This document shows, one piece after another, positions 62,884-64,000 of a DNA stretch of 64,000 nt. Below the pieces are notes generated by a model that had not been told where the DNA came from, did no database searches, and saw nothing but the letters and a program-made list of their open reading frames with translations. Every line of letters begins with the position of its first letter. The stretch's first letter is position 1. This stretch comes from Pseudomonas neustonica (GTDB lineage: Bacteria > Pseudomonadota > Gammaproteobacteria > Pseudomonadales > Pseudomonadaceae): assembly GCF_003797945.1 (NCBI RefSeq), contig NZ_RKKU01000017.1, positions 24,057 through 88,056 of the forward strand. The letters are read 5' to 3'. The translations under genes were made by a program, and so were the position numbers.

Positions 62884-62916
62884 GTGGCGATCGCCACCTC
62901 GCCTGCTTTTTTACCG
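62884..62916 (+). terminator. Possible terminator of the SDR gene
   Basis: The palindrome GTGGCGATCGCCAC (from about 62884) is followed by TCGCCTGCTTTTTTA. The stem is short and palindromic, so the call is weak. Confidence 0.4.
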
Positions 62917-63000
62917 TCGCCAGCGGTTTGCAGCACTTGCTGCCAGCCGCTGGAAGTCGGACACTGAGCGCTGATCAACTCACCAGCAGCGTACAACAGC

Positions 63001-63531
63001 ATGGCTACCCAACCCCTGTGCATTGATTACCTCACCGGCCACTGCTCACTCGGCGGCTTACTCCTTGGCGCTTGCGAGCTGGGCATCTGCAGCATATTGC
63101 TCGGCGACGATGATGAAAGCCTGCTGCGCGATCTGCAGAGCCGCTTTCCCGGTGCCCGCCTGCAAGCCAACCCTGAGCGGCTGCGCCCCGACATTCAGCA
63201 ACTCCTGGCCTTTATCGAGCGCCCGCAACAGCCGCTGTCACTAAGCATGCCGCTCAACGCCACTGGCACTCAGTTTCAGCAACAGGTGTGGGAGCAGCTG
63301 CAGCAGATCGTCAACGGCAGCACCATCAGCTACGGCGAACTAGCCAGCCGCCTCGGGCGACCCAAAGCGACCCGCGCCGTCGCTAGCGCCTGCGCTGCTA
63401 ACCCGCTCGCTATCGTCGTGCCCTGCCACCGTGTGCTGCGCAGCGATGGCGACATTTCCGGCTACCGCTGGGGCGTGGCGCGCAAGCGCGAGCTGCTACG
63501 TCGGGAGGCCACGTTTGCAGAGCAGTCTTGA
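63001..63531 (+). CDS. ogt: Methylated-DNA-protein cysteine methyltransferase (Ogt-type)
   Basis: The 176-residue repair protein moves the methyl group from O6-methylguanine to its own Cys142 in the motif VVPCHRV. The C-terminal domain (about 85-172) also has the segment TISYGELASRLGRP and the DNA-binding RVLRSDGDISGYRWG region. There is no Ada N-terminal zinc domain, so it is Ogt-like. It overlaps alkB by 17 bases, which makes a repair operon. Confidence 0.92.
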   Translation: MATQPLCIDYLTGHCSLGGLLLGACELGICSILLGDDDESLLRDLQSRFPGARLQANPERLRPDIQQLLAFIERPQQPLSLSMPLNATGTQFQQQVWEQLQQIVNGSTISYGELASRLGRPKATRAVASACAANPLAIVVPCHRVLRSDGDISGYRWGVARKRELLRREATFAEQS

Positions 63532-63872
63532 CCTCTTCGCCCCGCCCACGCCGGAGCCCATCGCCGTTGGTCCGGATGCCTGGTTGCTGAAAGGCTTTGC
63601 CCATGCGCAGGCGGATGACCTGCTGGCGCAGATCGGCAAGATCGAACAACAGGCCGCCTTTCGTCACCAGGTCACTCCCGGTGGCCATGCCATGTCATCC
63701 GCGCAGTGCAGCTGTGGCACCTACGGCTGGATCACCGATAAGCACGGTTATCGCTACACCACTGAAGACCCTTTAACTGATAAGCCTTGGCCTGCCATGC
63801 CCTCCTCCTTTCGTGAGCTGGCGGTTCGCGCTGCTGCTGAGGTTGGTTTTAAGGGCTTTGATCCGCAGTCCT
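63515..63872 (+). pseudogene. alkB: AlkB dioxygenase, cut by an IS3-like insertion
   Basis: The first 119 codons match AlkB by recall (FRHQVTPGGHAMSSAQCSCGTYGW and KPWPAMPSSF-type segments, split here). The start is a TTG at 63515 with GGGAGG 6 bases before it, inside ogt. The frame runs into a stop at 63877, just beyond the point where IS-like sequence begins (63873). AlkB proteins go on with the CLINRYAPG segment and the HxD and RxxxxxR iron/oxoglutarate residues, all of which are lost. So the enzyme cannot work. The missing part, if kept, would lie beyond the right edge. Confidence 0.8.
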
Positions 63873-64000
63873 TGTAGTGGTCTACTAATCCCGGACACCG
63901 AAATGGGTGGTAAATTTACCGCCATAGCTGAGGTGTTCCATGACAAGACAACGTCGTACGTTTTCAACTGAGTTCAAGCACGATGCCGCGTTGCTGGTTC
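63873..64000 (+). mobile_element. Left end of an IS3-family-like insertion sequence (partial)
   Basis: The end starts TGTAGTGGTCTACTAATC, in keeping with the TG terminal base pair of IS3 elements, and breaks the alkB frame. A transposase start follows at 63940. The right end, target duplication and IS name cannot be seen within this window. Confidence 0.75.
63940..64000 (+). CDS. IS3-family OrfA transposase, 5' part only
   Basis: The first 20 codons read M-T-R-Q-R-R-T-F-S-T-E-F-K-H-D-A-A-L-L-V, the usual start of the helix-turn-helix OrfA (an R-R-T/Y-F-x-x-E-F-K pattern). The window ends inside the gene. The rest should be beyond position 64000. Confidence 0.8.
   Translation, partial: MTRQRRTFSTEFKHDAALLV

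Overview
The window looks like chromosome from a marine or halotolerant gammaproteobacterium of the Pseudomonas/Halopseudomonas type. This is inferred from gene content (GgpPS glucosylglycerol osmolyte genes, an AapJQMP amino-acid importer, a SoxR whose neighbours are an efflux pump rather than soxS, paired DUF1302/DUF1329 genes, MocR next to DUF1127), from moderately high GC, and from short intergenic repeats of a pseudomonad style. No species can be named from the sequence alone. Most of the window is ordinary core genome. The only mobile element seen is the start of an IS3-like element at the right edge, which interrupts alkB.

Layout. 1-8.8 kb: Yip1-family membrane protein, DnaJ-related protein, a lipoprotein beta-propeller, a ycaD-like transporter plus ggpPS operon for glucosylglycerol, a small membrane protein, a flavodoxin-fold protein and SprT. 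8.8-16.2 kb: SpeE-like protein, class II DAHP synthase, Kef-type antiporter, CvfB-like S1 protein, AraC regulator, LysE exporter and soxR. 16.2-21 kb: a SoxR-box promoter driving a RidA-like gene and an MFS pump, an SGNH hydrolase, an MsbA-like ABC exporter and tRNA-Pro(CGG). 21-30 kb: mobA divergent from moaB-moeA, a secreted propeller, a retropepsin-like protease, a MocR regulator divergent from a DUF1127 protein, an inositol-phosphatase-like enzyme and a diguanylate cyclase. 30-35 kb: aapJQMP. 35-40 kb: hydrolase plus Bcr-type MFS, then a class I DAHP synthase preceded by a long leader with two aromatic-rich small ORFs and a terminator, then a DEAD-box helicase.

40.2-49.7 kb holds two tandem copies of one module: DUF1329 and DUF1302 genes divergent from an AraC-type regulator. 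The intergenic regions share a perfect ATTCAT-N3-ATGAAT inverted repeat. 50.7-57.5 kb is a tightly packed operon resembling arsenosugar biosynthesis clusters (ArsS-like radical SAM, Na+/solute symporter, degenerate metallophosphoesterase, TVP38-flavoprotein fusion, two TIGR04283/TIGR04282-type glycosyltransferases), but no arsM is visible. 57.7-62.9 kb encodes an acyl-CoA dehydrogenase, two SDRs, an APH-type kinase and a SurE, which together recall the ACAD10/11 or Lva-type phosphorylation route for hydroxyacyl-CoA. The right end carries ogt overlapping alkB, a DNA-alkylation repair pair, with alkB cut by the IS.

The points I would examine first are the aromatic-amino-acid leader of the class I DAHP synthase, the arsenosugar-like operon without arsM, the duplicated DUF1302/DUF1329/AraC module with its shared operator, and the SoxR-controlled RidA-MFS pair.
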